Below, in pieces: positions 16,531-24,595 of a DNA stretch of 64,000 nucleotides. The stretch is taken from NCBI GenBank assembly GCA_001767455.1, contig MELC01000083.1, forward strand, positions 32,504-96,503, in the 5' to 3' direction. The notes beneath the pieces were generated by a model that worked only from the letters and a program-made list of their open reading frames with translations, did no database searches and had not been told where the DNA came from. The DNA comes from Acidobacteria bacterium RIFCSPLOWO2_12_FULL_66_21 (GTDB lineage Bacteria; Acidobacteriota; Vicinamibacteria; Vicinamibacterales; 2-12-FULL-66-21). The position numbers and the translations under genes are program-made. Position 1 is the first letter of the stretch. Each line of letters opens with the position of its first letter.

Positions 16531-17160
16531 CGGCTCGCGGAAACGGTCGATCTGCTCGTATGGGACTTCCTGGAAGGGCGGCAGGCCGGCCGCCTCGATG
16601 ATGTGCATCAGCCCGGCGCGGTCGTGGAATTCGACGCCGTCCCGGTTGATGACGACGGTGTTGGGGGACGCCGGAGCGAGGCGGCGGAACTCGCGGTCGA
16701 TGAGCCGGAAGCGCCGCACCATGTTCTCCGCGTCCTCGAACGGCCGGTTTCTATGGCGGATGTGCTTTTCGACGGTGTCGGTGCTCGACGTCAGGACGAT
16801 GACTCGATCGGGGTGCCAGAGGTCGCCGACGGTCAGGACGTTCCTGAGCTCTGCGTGGAACTGCTCGGGATACTCCGCGATGTGCGCCTCGAGCGTGATG
16901 CGGGCCCCTTCGAAGAAGATCACGCGGCCAGGGCGGTCGTGGTCGGCGGCGTCACGGTAGTTCGCGTCGTACAACCGCGCGAAGTACGCGGTCACGCCCA
17001 CCGGATTCAGTCCTGCTTCGATGTCCTCCAGGACCCGCGGATCCCAGACGCCTTTCTCCCCCTCCCCGTACGAGCCGTTGTGATACAGGTCGCCGAGCTG
17101 CCGCACGAGCGTGCTCTTGCCGATGCCCGGTCCGCCGACGATCGCGACGCGCACTCGCAC
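16528..17160 (-). CDS. P-loop deoxynucleoside-kinase-like protein
   Basis: 210 residues beginning with a Walker A loop 'IVGGPGIGKSTLVRQL' (about 7-22). It contains 'GRVIFFEGARITLEAHIAEYP' in the position of a Walker B/DRS-type segment, and 'HIRHRNRPFED' as a lid-like basic helix. Size and layout fit the deoxynucleoside/thymidylate kinase fold, but the substrate cannot be read from the sequence. The usual 'ER' of the deoxynucleoside kinase DRS/ERS motif is not obvious. It lies 42 bp downstream of csaA and 83 bp upstream of the five-gene operon on the same strand, so it could be the promoter-proximal part of that transcript. Confidence 0.7.
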   Translation of the reverse strand: MRVRVAIVGGPGIGKSTLVRQLGDLYHNGSYGEGEKGVWDPRVLEDIEAGLNPVGVTAYFARLYDANYRDAADHDRPGRVIFFEGARITLEAHIAEYPEQFHAELRNVLTVGDLWHPDRVIVLTSSTDTVEKHIRHRNRPFEDAENMVRRFRLIDREFRRLAPASPNTVVINRDGVEFHDRAGLMHIIEAAGLPPFQEVPYEQIDRFREP

Positions 17161-17202
17161 ATTCTAAGTGGTTCTAGGGTTCTGGGGTCCTGGGTGGGGC
17201 GC

Positions 17203-17535
17203 TCAGAAGAGCCGGCCGCCGAGAGGCACGTCGCGGTCGGGCGCGACAAGAACGACGGCGCCGTCGGCGTCAGGCACGCCCAGCGTCAGGACCTCGGAGA
17301 CGAACCGCCCGATCTGACGCGGCGGGAAATTGACGACCGCGAGGACGAGCCGTCCCTCCAGCTCCTCGCGGCGATAAATCCTGGTGAGCTGCGCGGACGA
17401 ATTGCGACGCCCGATGCCCGCGCCGAAATCGATCGTCAGCTTGTAAGCGGGCTTGCGCGCCTCCGGGAAGTCCTCGGCCTGCACGACCCGGCCGACGCGG
17501 ACATCCACCTTGTCGAAATCGGCGATGGTGATCAT
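17203..17535 (-). CDS. csaA: CsaA-type tRNA-binding domain protein
   Basis: 110 residues, a single EMAP/CsaA-type OB-fold tRNA-binding domain. It starts 'IADFDKVDVRVGRVVQAEDFPEARKPAYKL' (first 30 or so residues; key Asp-x-Arg-Val-Gly) and continues with 'DFGAGIGRRNSSAQLT', 'LVLAVVNFPPRQIGRFVSEVL' and 'LGVPDADGAVVLVAPDR'. Its length equals the usual stand-alone CsaA, which has chaperone-like and RNA-binding activity as a cytoplasmic dimer. The ATG at 17535 is the only sensible start. It is transcribed divergently from the M1 peptidase gene. Confidence 0.93.
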   Translation of the reverse strand: MITIADFDKVDVRVGRVVQAEDFPEARKPAYKLTIDFGAGIGRRNSSAQLTRIYRREELEGRLVLAVVNFPPRQIGRFVSEVLTLGVPDADGAVVLVAPDRDVPLGGRLF

Positions 17536-17659
17536 GCTCCCGATGCTACTTCGGGACGATGACCGTGTCGTCCTTCATCGCGCCGGGCCCCCAGATTTGA
17601 CCCGCGGCCGAGCCGCCGGTACCATCCGAACGTCAACGCGACCAACTGGAGAACTACTG

Positions 17660-19747
17660 ATGGCTCGCCGCATTGCGACCCTGCTGTCTTTTCTCGGCGT
17701 CCTCGGCCTTCTTGTCCTTCAACCCTCGCCGATGGCGGCGCAGGCGCGGCCCGGGGCGGCGGCGGCCGTCAAGGCGGAGCTGCCGCGTGCCGTCAGACGG
17801 GACGTGCCGCTGACCGGCGCGATCCGGCGCGCCATCGAGGCCGGTACGCGCAACACCAGCGGACGCCCGGGTCCGAACTACTGGCAGCTCCAGACCGATT
17901 ACACCATCAACGTCCGCCTCGATCCGCCAGCCGGCACGCTGACGGGCACCGAGACGATCGCGCTGCACAACAACAGCCCGCAAGAGCTGCGCGAGGTCTA
18001 CCTGCGGCTCGACCACAACATCTATCGTGGCCTGGTACCGCGCGGCGGCTCCGTGCCGGCGGAAAACACCGATGGGATGGTCGTGACGCGCCTCAGCGTC
18101 AACGGGGAGGCGGTCGACCTCGCCGCGCCGCCGCCCGGCGGCAGGGGGATGGCGTCCGCGCCGCGCAAGCTGACGGCGTCGAATCTGGATCAGACGCTTG
18201 GCCGGATTTCCCTCGTCACGCCAATCGCCGCGAAAGCCACCGCGACGATCGAGATCGCCTGGCGCACGAAGCTGCCCGGCGGACCGGGGCGCGGCCACCG
18301 GATGACCCAGCGGTTCGACGACACGCTGTTCCAGCCGACCCAGTGGTACCCACGGATTGCGAAGTACGACGACCTGCGCGGGTGGGACACCAACGTCTAT
18401 CTCGGCCCCGCGGAGTTCTACAACAACTTCGGGCGCTTCGACGTGAAGATCGATGTGCCGGCGGGATGGATCGTGAGCGGCACCGGCGTGCTGCAGAACC
18501 CGCAGGAGGTGTTGACCCCGAAGGCACGCGAGCGGCTCACGCACGTCCTCGAGTCGGACACCGTGATCACGATCGTCGGCGAGGACGAAGTGGGGCCCGG
18601 CCAGGCCTCAGCGGCGGGCGATCGCCTCGTATGGCACCACGTCGCCGAGATGGTCAACGACTTCGCGTGGGCGACCGCAAGGAAATACGTGTGGCGCGCG
18701 ACGCGCGCCACGATCCCCGGCAAGGGAGCGATTCCCATCCACATGCTCTACCTGCCGGAGCATGCCAACTCCTACACCAACGCGGGACCCGTCGCCCGGC
18801 ACGCGCTCGAGTTCTACTCGAAGCTCTGGGCTCCGTATCCCTTCCCGCAGTTCACGCTGCAGGATGGCCCGAGCCTGGGGATGGAGTACCCGATGGTCAT
18901 CAACTCCAACCAGGGGGCGGCGGACCACGAGGCCGGGCACCAGTGGTGGCCGATGACCGTCGGCACGAACGAGACGTGGTATGGCTGGATGGACGAGGGC
19001 TTCAACCAGTACATGAACATCCTCTCCGGCGCTGACGCGAGGGGCGTCGCGCCGAACCTCAACGGCCCGGGCCAGTTGTACGGGCGGATGAGCGGTAACG
19101 AGGACGAGCCCCCGATGATGTGGAACGCCAACTACGCGGGTAACATGTACGGCTTCCAGACCTACAGCAAGGCCCCGCTGATGCTCTCGATGCTCGGCGG
19201 CATCGTGGGCGACGCCAACGTCCAGCGCGCGATGAGCGACTACGCGAAGACCTGGAGCTTCAAGCACCCGTCGCCGTGGGACTACATCTTCTTCATGAAC
19301 AACGCGCTCGGGCAGGACCTGAACTGGTTCTGGTACTACTGGCTGTGGACGACCGAGTCGGTCGACGGATCGATTGCAAACGTCACGACCACTGGTGCGC
19401 GCACCGTCGTCAGCGTGCGCCAGGACGGGCAGATGCCGTCGCCGGTCGTGCTCAAGGTCCAGTTCGCGCCGAACGGGCCCGCCATCAAGCCGATGACCAA
19501 CGCGAAGATGGTGGACGCCACGACGGCGGTGGTGACGTGGCCGGTCGACGTCTGGTTCAGCGGCAACCGCATGTTCCAGGCGGCGCTGGATTTCGGCGCG
19601 CGGCCGATTACCACGATCACGCTCGACCCCGACTGCCGATTCCCGGATCGCGATCCCGCCGACAACGTCTGGCCCAAACCGGCCAAAGCGACAACTCCCG
19701 CGCCGGCTGGCGGGATGGGACGCGGGGCCGCGGTCTGCGGAGGGTAG
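17660..19747 (+). CDS. Exported M1-family zinc aminopeptidase
   Basis: 695 residues with a signal peptide (about 1-28). An N-terminal beta-saddle ('YTINVRLDPPAGTLTGTETIAL') is followed by a thermolysin-like catalytic domain. The zinc motif is HEAGH (H423, E424, H427) and the third ligand is E446 in 'WMDEGFN', giving the HExxH-x18-E spacing of M1 enzymes. The segment 'GPSLGMEYPMVI' takes the place of the GAMEN exopeptidase motif (here GMEYP). This deviation is shared by bacterial secreted M1 proteins whose substrate is unclear. The C-terminal ERAP-like helical domain is short. The ATG at 17660 follows GGAG. A single-gene unit; likely a periplasmic peptidase. Confidence 0.9.
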   Translation: MARRIATLLSFLGVLGLLVLQPSPMAAQARPGAAAAVKAELPRAVRRDVPLTGAIRRAIEAGTRNTSGRPGPNYWQLQTDYTINVRLDPPAGTLTGTETIALHNNSPQELREVYLRLDHNIYRGLVPRGGSVPAENTDGMVVTRLSVNGEAVDLAAPPPGGRGMASAPRKLTASNLDQTLGRISLVTPIAAKATATIEIAWRTKLPGGPGRGHRMTQRFDDTLFQPTQWYPRIAKYDDLRGWDTNVYLGPAEFYNNFGRFDVKIDVPAGWIVSGTGVLQNPQEVLTPKARERLTHVLESDTVITIVGEDEVGPGQASAAGDRLVWHHVAEMVNDFAWATARKYVWRATRATIPGKGAIPIHMLYLPEHANSYTNAGPVARHALEFYSKLWAPYPFPQFTLQDGPSLGMEYPMVINSNQGAADHEAGHQWWPMTVGTNETWYGWMDEGFNQYMNILSGADARGVAPNLNGPGQLYGRMSGNEDEPPMMWNANYAGNMYGFQTYSKAPLMLSMLGGIVGDANVQRAMSDYAKTWSFKHPSPWDYIFFMNNALGQDLNWFWYYWLWTTESVDGSIANVTTTGARTVVSVRQDGQMPSPVVLKVQFAPNGPAIKPMTNAKMVDATTAVVTWPVDVWFSGNRMFQAALDFGARPITTITLDPDCRFPDRDPADNVWPKPAKATTPAPAGGMGRGAAVCGG

Positions 19748-19754
19748 ACCGGTT

Positions 19755-20864
19755 CTAAATGACCCTTCCTGGCGTGACGGCGGCGGCATCAATCCAGTCG
19801 GCGGGCTGTCCGGACAGGAGCGATGCCGCCAGCTCACCGACCGCCGCGCTGCACATCATCCCGAATCCTCCCAGGCCGGATACGTGGAAGAGGCCCGGGA
19901 GCTGCGGGTCGCTGCCGATGAGCGGGCGGCGATCCGGCGCGAACGTGCGAAGGCAGGCCCAGCTCCGGCGGATGGCGAGATCGCCGAGGCGCGAAGCCGA
20001 GCGGCCCAGTTTCTCCGCGAGCAGTTCCGCGGCCGCAGGATCGGTGGATGGCAGACCCGGCGGCATCGGCGTCTCGTCGCACGGTGACAGCAGCAGTCCG
20101 TCTCCTTCCGGTCTGAAGTACAGCGCCGCGTCCTCCAGCCACGTGAACGGAAGATCGCCGCGAACGAAGTCCACCGGCCCTGACACGAAGAGATGGCGCC
20201 GCATGGGTGTCAGGCCAAGCGGCGCGGACGCGCGTCCGAGCTGTCCCGCCCACGCACCTGAAGCGTCGACAATCGTGTCCGCGCGGATCTCGTCGTCGCC
20301 GATCAGGACGCCAACGGCCCTCCCCCGCTCCATCACGAGATCGTCGACGCGCGTGTTGGTGCGCAGCCGGAAGCCGCCTTCGCGTGCGCCTTCGAGGTAG
20401 CGCACGAGAAGGGCGTGGATGTCTGCGACCCCCTCGTCGGGACACCACAGGGCGCTCTGAAAATCGAGGAGCTCGAGGAACGGCCACTCCCGCCGTGCTC
20501 GATCGAACGGCAGCAGGCGTGACGGCACGCCTTCCGTCGCGAGCGCGTGCTGGAGCTCCTCGAGCTCGTGCGCGCTCGAGTCGCTCGACGCGACGGCGAG
20601 TCCGCCCGTCTGGTTCAGCAGCGGCGCGCCAGGTGATTCGAGCGATCGCATGCCGCGCAGTCCGCGCTTCGCCAGCGTGCGTATGATCGGGTCCCCCTCG
20701 GACAGCTTCACCAGCGCGGCGTTGCGCCCCGAGGCGTGCATGCCGAACGACGGTTCCTGCTCGAGGATCAGCCCGGGCCCAAGGCCGGCACGCGATAATG
20801 CCCATGCCGTCGCCGCGCCCGCGAACCCCGCTCCGACGATCACCCACCGCGTCTGCTGCGCCAT
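19755..20864 (-). CDS. FAD-dependent oxidoreductase, DAO family
   Basis: 369 residues with an N-terminal Rossmann motif 'WVIVGAGFAGAATAWAL' (about 7-23), 'GMHASGRNAALVKL' in the FAD-binding loop, 'IVDASGAWAGQLG' and a C-terminal 'GLFHVSGLGGFGMMCSAAVGE'. This is the D-amino-acid oxidase/glycine oxidase fold (PF01266). The substrate cannot be told from motifs. The start codon directly follows the stop of the upstream DUF2891 gene, so the two form an operon. It converges on the M1 peptidase gene with seven bases between them. Confidence 0.9.
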   Translation of the reverse strand: MAQQTRWVIVGAGFAGAATAWALSRAGLGPGLILEQEPSFGMHASGRNAALVKLSEGDPIIRTLAKRGLRGMRSLESPGAPLLNQTGGLAVASSDSSAHELEELQHALATEGVPSRLLPFDRARREWPFLELLDFQSALWCPDEGVADIHALLVRYLEGAREGGFRLRTNTRVDDLVMERGRAVGVLIGDDEIRADTIVDASGAWAGQLGRASAPLGLTPMRRHLFVSGPVDFVRGDLPFTWLEDAALYFRPEGDGLLLSPCDETPMPPGLPSTDPAAAELLAEKLGRSASRLGDLAIRRSWACLRTFAPDRRPLIGSDPQLPGLFHVSGLGGFGMMCSAAVGELAASLLSGQPADWIDAAAVTPGRVI

Positions 20865-21965
20865 CTACCTGTCCGCCGCATGCGGCGGCAGGCCGCGGAG
20901 GGTGACGAGGTAGACGGCGAAGGTCCCGAGCCAGTGCCCGCCTTCGTAGTGTTCGCCGGTGACATCCTTCAACCCGGCGTCGCGATGGATTCTCGCGGCG
21001 GCATCGAGTGAGCCGCGCCGCGGATCCGAGGCCGGCAGCCCGCTCGAGATCCCTTCGAGCATCCACGCGCGCGACAGGTTCAATCCGCTCAAGTGCCCCA
21101 GCTTCGGATCGCTGGGATCGGTGACGACGCCGGGAACGAGCCAGTCGCCGCGTCCGGTCGTGGGAAGCGAGGGAAGGAAGCCGGCGAGCCAGGACGCGAA
21201 CTGCGGCGGAGGCAGGACGCGCCGCATCAGGTCCGCTTCGGCAAGGCAGGGAGACAGAAAGTCTTCGCCCGACGGCTCGTAGGCGGTCGGGCATGCGCGG
21301 TCCTTGAAATAGAAGTCGCGCGCGCGCGAGACGAGCAGCCCCTCCATGTCCTTGTGGCCCGTGGATCGCGCCCAGTCCAGCATCAGGCTGAACGAAAACG
21401 CGCTCTGTGAGTGCTCGCCGATGCGGATGGGCGCCGTCAGCTTCGGCAGCCAGTCGCGGATCCGCGCGGCGGCCTCCCGCTCGAGCGGCGCGAGTGTCGC
21501 CGCCCAGCTCCGCACGTCCGCGTCGCCCGGACGTTCGCCCGCCCACTCGTCGAGCTCGGCTCCAAGCCGCAACAGCCAGGCGAGCCCGTACGGCCGCTCG
21601 AAGGACACGCGGCCGGCGGCCTTCAGGTACCGCACCTCACCGGCGATGTTCGCCGGCGTCAGGCTCTTCGCGAGCGCGGCGCGCGCGCGGGCCGCAAACG
21701 GCGCATCCGGATGGCGCCTCGCGAGCCTGGCCAGCAGCCAGTGGCCGTGCACGGACGAATGCCAGTCGTAGCAGCCGTAGAAGGCCGGCGTCAGCTCCCG
21801 CGGCGGCCTGACGTCGTCGTCGCCATTCAGGGCGTGCGCAATCTTGTTCGGGTATTCCTTGTGGACGCACGCGAGCGCGAGCTCGACGAAGCGCGTCTCG
21901 GAGGCCACGTCGAGGGAAGGCCGTTGTGGAGGAGCCGCCATCAGGGCGAGCGCAAGCAGCAGCAT
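20865..21965 (-). CDS. DUF2891 family protein
   Basis: 366 residues with the hallmark 'FVELALACVHKEYPNKIAH' near the N-terminus, 'YGCYDWHSSVHGHWLLARL' and 'GEHSQSAFSFSLMLDWAR'. It ends with 'EHYEGGHWLGTFAVYLVT'. These are the conserved blocks of DUF2891, an alpha/alpha-toroid-like family of unknown activity. The conserved Asp, His and Glu residues look catalytic. The ATG at 21965 is chosen over an in-frame TTG at 21983 because it gives a short signal peptide 'MLLLALALMAAPP'. Immediately followed by the DAO oxidoreductase gene. Confidence 0.9.
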   Translation of the reverse strand: MLLLALALMAAPPQRPSLDVASETRFVELALACVHKEYPNKIAHALNGDDDVRPPRELTPAFYGCYDWHSSVHGHWLLARLARRHPDAPFAARARAALAKSLTPANIAGEVRYLKAAGRVSFERPYGLAWLLRLGAELDEWAGERPGDADVRSWAATLAPLEREAAARIRDWLPKLTAPIRIGEHSQSAFSFSLMLDWARSTGHKDMEGLLVSRARDFYFKDRACPTAYEPSGEDFLSPCLAEADLMRRVLPPPQFASWLAGFLPSLPTTGRGDWLVPGVVTDPSDPKLGHLSGLNLSRAWMLEGISSGLPASDPRRGSLDAAARIHRDAGLKDVTGEHYEGGHWLGTFAVYLVTLRGLPPHAADR

Positions 21966-21993
21966 GTCGCGATCATATGGCAACGAGAGGCCA

Positions 21994-22515
21994 TCACGAC
22001 CTGGCCGTGCGCTCCGCCTGCGCGAGCAGCTTGTCCAGCGCGGCGCGGTCCAGCCATCGGCCGTCGAACATCACGCCGTCAATCGCTGTCGTGTTCCTGA
22101 TGCCGTCGAGCGGATTCCTGTCGAGCAGCACGAGATCCGCGGCCTTGCCGACGCCAACCGATCCGAGTGAGTCGGTCGTGCCCATGAAACGCGCCGGATT
22201 GATGGTGGCCGCCTGCAGCTGCTCGTCGTACCAACGGACGTGCATGTCCCACAGGCCGGGTATCAGATACTTTCCGGCCGCATCGATGACCTGGGCACCC
22301 GCGGGAACCGGCGCCGACGCCGATGGCTCGATGCGCGCGATCCGTCTGTCCGACACGATCACGGTCATGTCAGGGCTGAGGGGACCGCCCGTCGTGTCGA
22401 CGATGGTCACATGCGTGAGCGCGAGCGTCTGCGGCTGCGTGCTCACGGCCGGTGCCATGGCCGCGAACAGGACGCCGGCCAGCAAGGCGCCGCGGGTCGA
22501 GGCGTGTTTCGTCAT
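21994..22515 (-). pseudogene. Amidohydrolase lacking its catalytic barrel (in-frame internal deletion)
   Basis: 173 residues. The N-terminal half is a normal exported amidohydrolase start: signal peptide, 'ALTHVTIVDTTGGPLSPDM' and 'AGKYLIPGLWDMHV', up to the first metal-binding His. The sequence then jumps to 'QLQAATINPARFMG' and 'SVGVGKAADLVLLDRNPLDG', the normal C-terminal beta-sandwich end. The ~250 residues of TIM barrel with all remaining metal ligands are absent, yet the frame is kept. What remains is the composite beta-sandwich domain alone. It cannot hydrolyse by the usual mechanism and is probably a deletion derivative. An in-frame TTG at 22551 is an alternative start. Confidence 0.85.
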
Positions 22516-22570
22516 GAGAACCCCGGAGCCGACGAGTCTAGCGCGCGACAATCCGGGAAGACGATCAGTC

Positions 22571-23746
22571 CTACGGGATCACCGCCTGTCCGAGGCGATC
22601 GATGTCTTCCAGATCGTTGTAGATCTGCGCGGAGATCCGCGCGTACAACCGGCCGTTCGTGGCGTGGAGCTGAACCTCGATGCGGTCCTCGAACAGCAGG
22701 CGGTCTCGCAGCTTCGCCGCATCCTCCACCGTCGTGCCGAGCGACGACGGCAGCATGACGGTCGCCATCGTGCCGATCATCGACTCCGGAGCGACGAACT
22801 CCGTGTTCCACCGGCCCGCGAGCAGGCGCGCCCCGTCCCAGGCCAGCGAGTGGTTGTAACGCTGCACCGCCTCTACGCCCAGCTCGCGCATGTAGGCGAG
22901 CGCGGCGGGTGCGGTGAGGTGCGCGGACGGATCGCGCGTCCCCGGGAGATCGAACTCCGTCGTGAAGCCCTGGTCCAGCCCCCATGACGTCACGGCCGGA
23001 TGCACGCCCGCCTGCCGCTCGGGCGCGGCCCACAGGATCGCGCTGCTGCGCGGCACCCACATCCACTTGTGGAGATTGCCGACGTACCAGTCCACGCCGA
23101 GCGAGGGGATATCCAGCGGGATCGCGCCTGGCGCGTGCGCGCCGTCCACGAGCACCGCCACACCGCGCTCGTGGAAGCGCCGGGCGATGTCCGCAACCGG
23201 GAAGATGAGCGCGGTATGCGCCGCGATGTGATCGATGATGGCGAGCCGTGTCCTCGGTCCTATCGCGGCCACGCACGCCTCGGTGATCTGCTCCGGCGTT
23301 CGAATGGCGTTCGGCAGCGCCGCCGTACGCACCGTGGCGCCCCGCTGGCGCGCCGCGAACGTGGCCGCATTCGTCACGCCGCCGTAGCCCTGGTCGGTGA
23401 CGAGCAGCTCATCGCCGGCTTCGAGCGGAGACGACCGCACGACCGCGTTCGCGCCGGTTGTCGCGTTGTCGACGAACACCACGTCATCGCCCCCCGCACC
23501 CACGAATGCGGCGACGACGCCGGCGGCCTGACGCAGCCGCGGAGGCTCGCTTCTCGGCTGGCCGACGACGACCGCCGTCAGCTCGCGCAGAAGGAAACGG
23601 CTCGGCTGCCGCTCGATTTGGTCCTGGAGCTCCCGCTGCGCCGCGGTGACCCGGCGCGGCGTGACGCCGACGGTGCCGTGATTGAGGTACGTGATGTCCG
23701 GATCGAGCGGCCATTCCGCCCGCATCCCGCGCCCGAATGTCTGCAT
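22571..23746 (-). CDS. Class V aminotransferase (isopenicillin-N-epimerase-like)
   Basis: 391 residues in the fold-type I PLP pattern: 'ITYLNHGTVGVTPRRV' at the N-terminus, 'VVFVDNATTGANAVV', 'AIIDHIAAHTALIFPV', 'LVDGAHAPGAIPL' (PLP-binding Asp) and 'NLHKWMWVPRSSAIL' with the Schiff-base Lys. These blocks are closest to isopenicillin N epimerase-like and cysteine-desulfurase-like members, whose substrates in soil bacteria are mostly unknown. It is not an IscS/SufS desulfurase, because there is no C-terminal Cys loop. It could start at an internal Met about seven residues on. Same strand as the preceding amidohydrolase remnant. Confidence 0.9.
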   Translation of the reverse strand: MQTFGRGMRAEWPLDPDITYLNHGTVGVTPRRVTAAQRELQDQIERQPSRFLLRELTAVVVGQPRSEPPRLRQAAGVVAAFVGAGGDDVVFVDNATTGANAVVRSSPLEAGDELLVTDQGYGGVTNAATFAARQRGATVRTAALPNAIRTPEQITEACVAAIGPRTRLAIIDHIAAHTALIFPVADIARRFHERGVAVLVDGAHAPGAIPLDIPSLGVDWYVGNLHKWMWVPRSSAILWAAPERQAGVHPAVTSWGLDQGFTTEFDLPGTRDPSAHLTAPAALAYMRELGVEAVQRYNHSLAWDGARLLAGRWNTEFVAPESMIGTMATVMLPSSLGTTVEDAAKLRDRLLFEDRIEVQLHATNGRLYARISAQIYNDLEDIDRLGQAVIP

Positions 23747-23755
23747 GATTCCTAC

Positions 23756-23864
23756 ATGCTATCCGAGGCGGGACGCGCCAGGTAATGTCAGGCTGGTTGG
23801 CGCAAAGAGAAAAAGGAAGTTTTGAAAATGCTATCCGAGGCGGGACGCGCCAGGTAATGTCAGG
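23756..23864. repeat. 37-bp perfect direct repeat, two copies
   Basis: Copies at 23756-23792 and 23828-23864 are identical over 37 bases and 72 bp apart. The first begins in the leader of the aminotransferase gene; the second runs into a row of hairpins. The spacer is A-rich (AAAGAGAAAAAGGAAGTTTTG). It may be a duplicated insertion or recombination scar. Confidence 0.85.
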
Positions 23865-23922
23865 GCATGAAGCCCTGACCCACAGAGACACTGTAGTGTG
23901 GGTCAGCCCTTTATGGGCTGAC
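23860..23922. repeat. Three consecutive perfect hairpins (REP-like cluster)
   Basis: TCAGGGC/GCCCTGA (23860-23878), GACCCACA/TGTGGGTC (23877-23904) and GTCAGCCC/GGGCTGAC (23902-23922) follow one another, each overlapping the next by a few bases. The 'GGGC..AAGCCC' design matches the hairpins at 2646-2713. They lie between the stop of the DUF2239 gene and the start of the aminotransferase gene, both on the minus strand, so a terminator role for DUF2239 is possible. Confidence 0.7.
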
Positions 23923-23945
23923 CTCAGGGACACAGATTCGAAGTC

Positions 23946-24545
23946 CTATGCAGGGAAAGCACCCGTCGCGAGACGGCGCGCGTGATCGCGGACGTCGGGC
24001 GGCCAGTGCTCCACGAGCTCGTCGAATCGACCGAGGTGCCCGGCAAACAACGCGCGCGTCGCTTCCTCGAAGCCGGGCTCGTTGCCGGCCATGGCGGACA
24101 TGAACTTGTAGGCCGCGGCCTGCGAGACCCGGAGGCGGTCCTTGCCCACGCTCGCGCGCTTTGCGTCTTCGACGAGGCGGCGCAGCGCCACGGAAGCGCC
24201 GCCCGGCTGCGTCGCGAGCCACTCCCAGTGACGCGGCAGCAGCGTGACCTCGCGCGCGACAACCCCAAGCTTCGGCCGGCCAGGCCCGCGCGGAGCCGGC
24301 GTACCGGAATCGGATCGGAGAGCGGCTGCCTCGAGCCGCCGGGCGACGTCCGCCGGGGAGCCGCGAAAATCGATTTCCACGAGCTCACCAGTCAAATCGT
24401 TGAAGATAAGGACAGGCTGCGGAGTGCCGCGGTCGATGACCGCCTTGGTCTTGAGAGCGACCCCGTGAAGGTCCCCGGACGCGATGCAAGTGGTGCCATT
24501 GAAGGAAGTGCAGCAGGTTGCGGCCAGATCTGGGGCGTTATTCAT
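23946..24545 (-). CDS. DUF2239 family protein
   Basis: 199 residues. The N-terminal half has 'TTCIASGDLHGVALKTKAV' and 'PQPVLIFNDLTGELVEIDFRG'. The C-terminal half has 'GRPKLGVVAREVTLLPRHWEWL', 'GGASVALRRLVEDAKR', 'AYKFMSAMAGNEPGFEEATRAL' and 'FDELVEHWPPDVRDHARRLA'. These are the conserved blocks of DUF2239, whose second half includes a probable DNA-binding segment ('GRPKLG..REV.L'). Function unknown. The ATG at 24545 coincides with the predicted transcription start of a good sigma-70 promoter, so the mRNA may be leaderless. It is divergent from the methyltransferase gene. Confidence 0.9.
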   Translation of the reverse strand: MNNAPDLAATCCTSFNGTTCIASGDLHGVALKTKAVIDRGTPQPVLIFNDLTGELVEIDFRGSPADVARRLEAAALRSDSGTPAPRGPGRPKLGVVAREVTLLPRHWEWLATQPGGASVALRRLVEDAKRASVGKDRLRVSQAAAYKFMSAMAGNEPGFEEATRALFAGHLGRFDELVEHWPPDVRDHARRLATGAFPA

Positions 24546-24552
24546 CCGGATA

Positions 24553-24580
24553 ATATTACCGAGGTACGTTCTCTTGTCAA
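24553..24580 (-). promoter_or_regulatory. Sigma-70 promoter for DUF2239 gene, possibly leaderless
   Basis: On the minus strand TTGACA (24580-24575) is followed after 16 bases by TAATAT (24558-24553). The expected +1 falls at or next to the ATG at 24545. The 50-bp intergenic region is unusually A+T-rich for this window and also carries TAATAT at 24592-24597, overlapping the ATG of the divergent methyltransferase gene. Confidence 0.65.
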
Positions 24581-24595
24581 TATCACCCGTGTAAT

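Noticed and set aside
23756-23922. CRISPR-like array
   Set aside because: Only two copies of a 37-bp repeat with one 35-bp spacer, no cas genes, and the second copy runs into simple hairpins.
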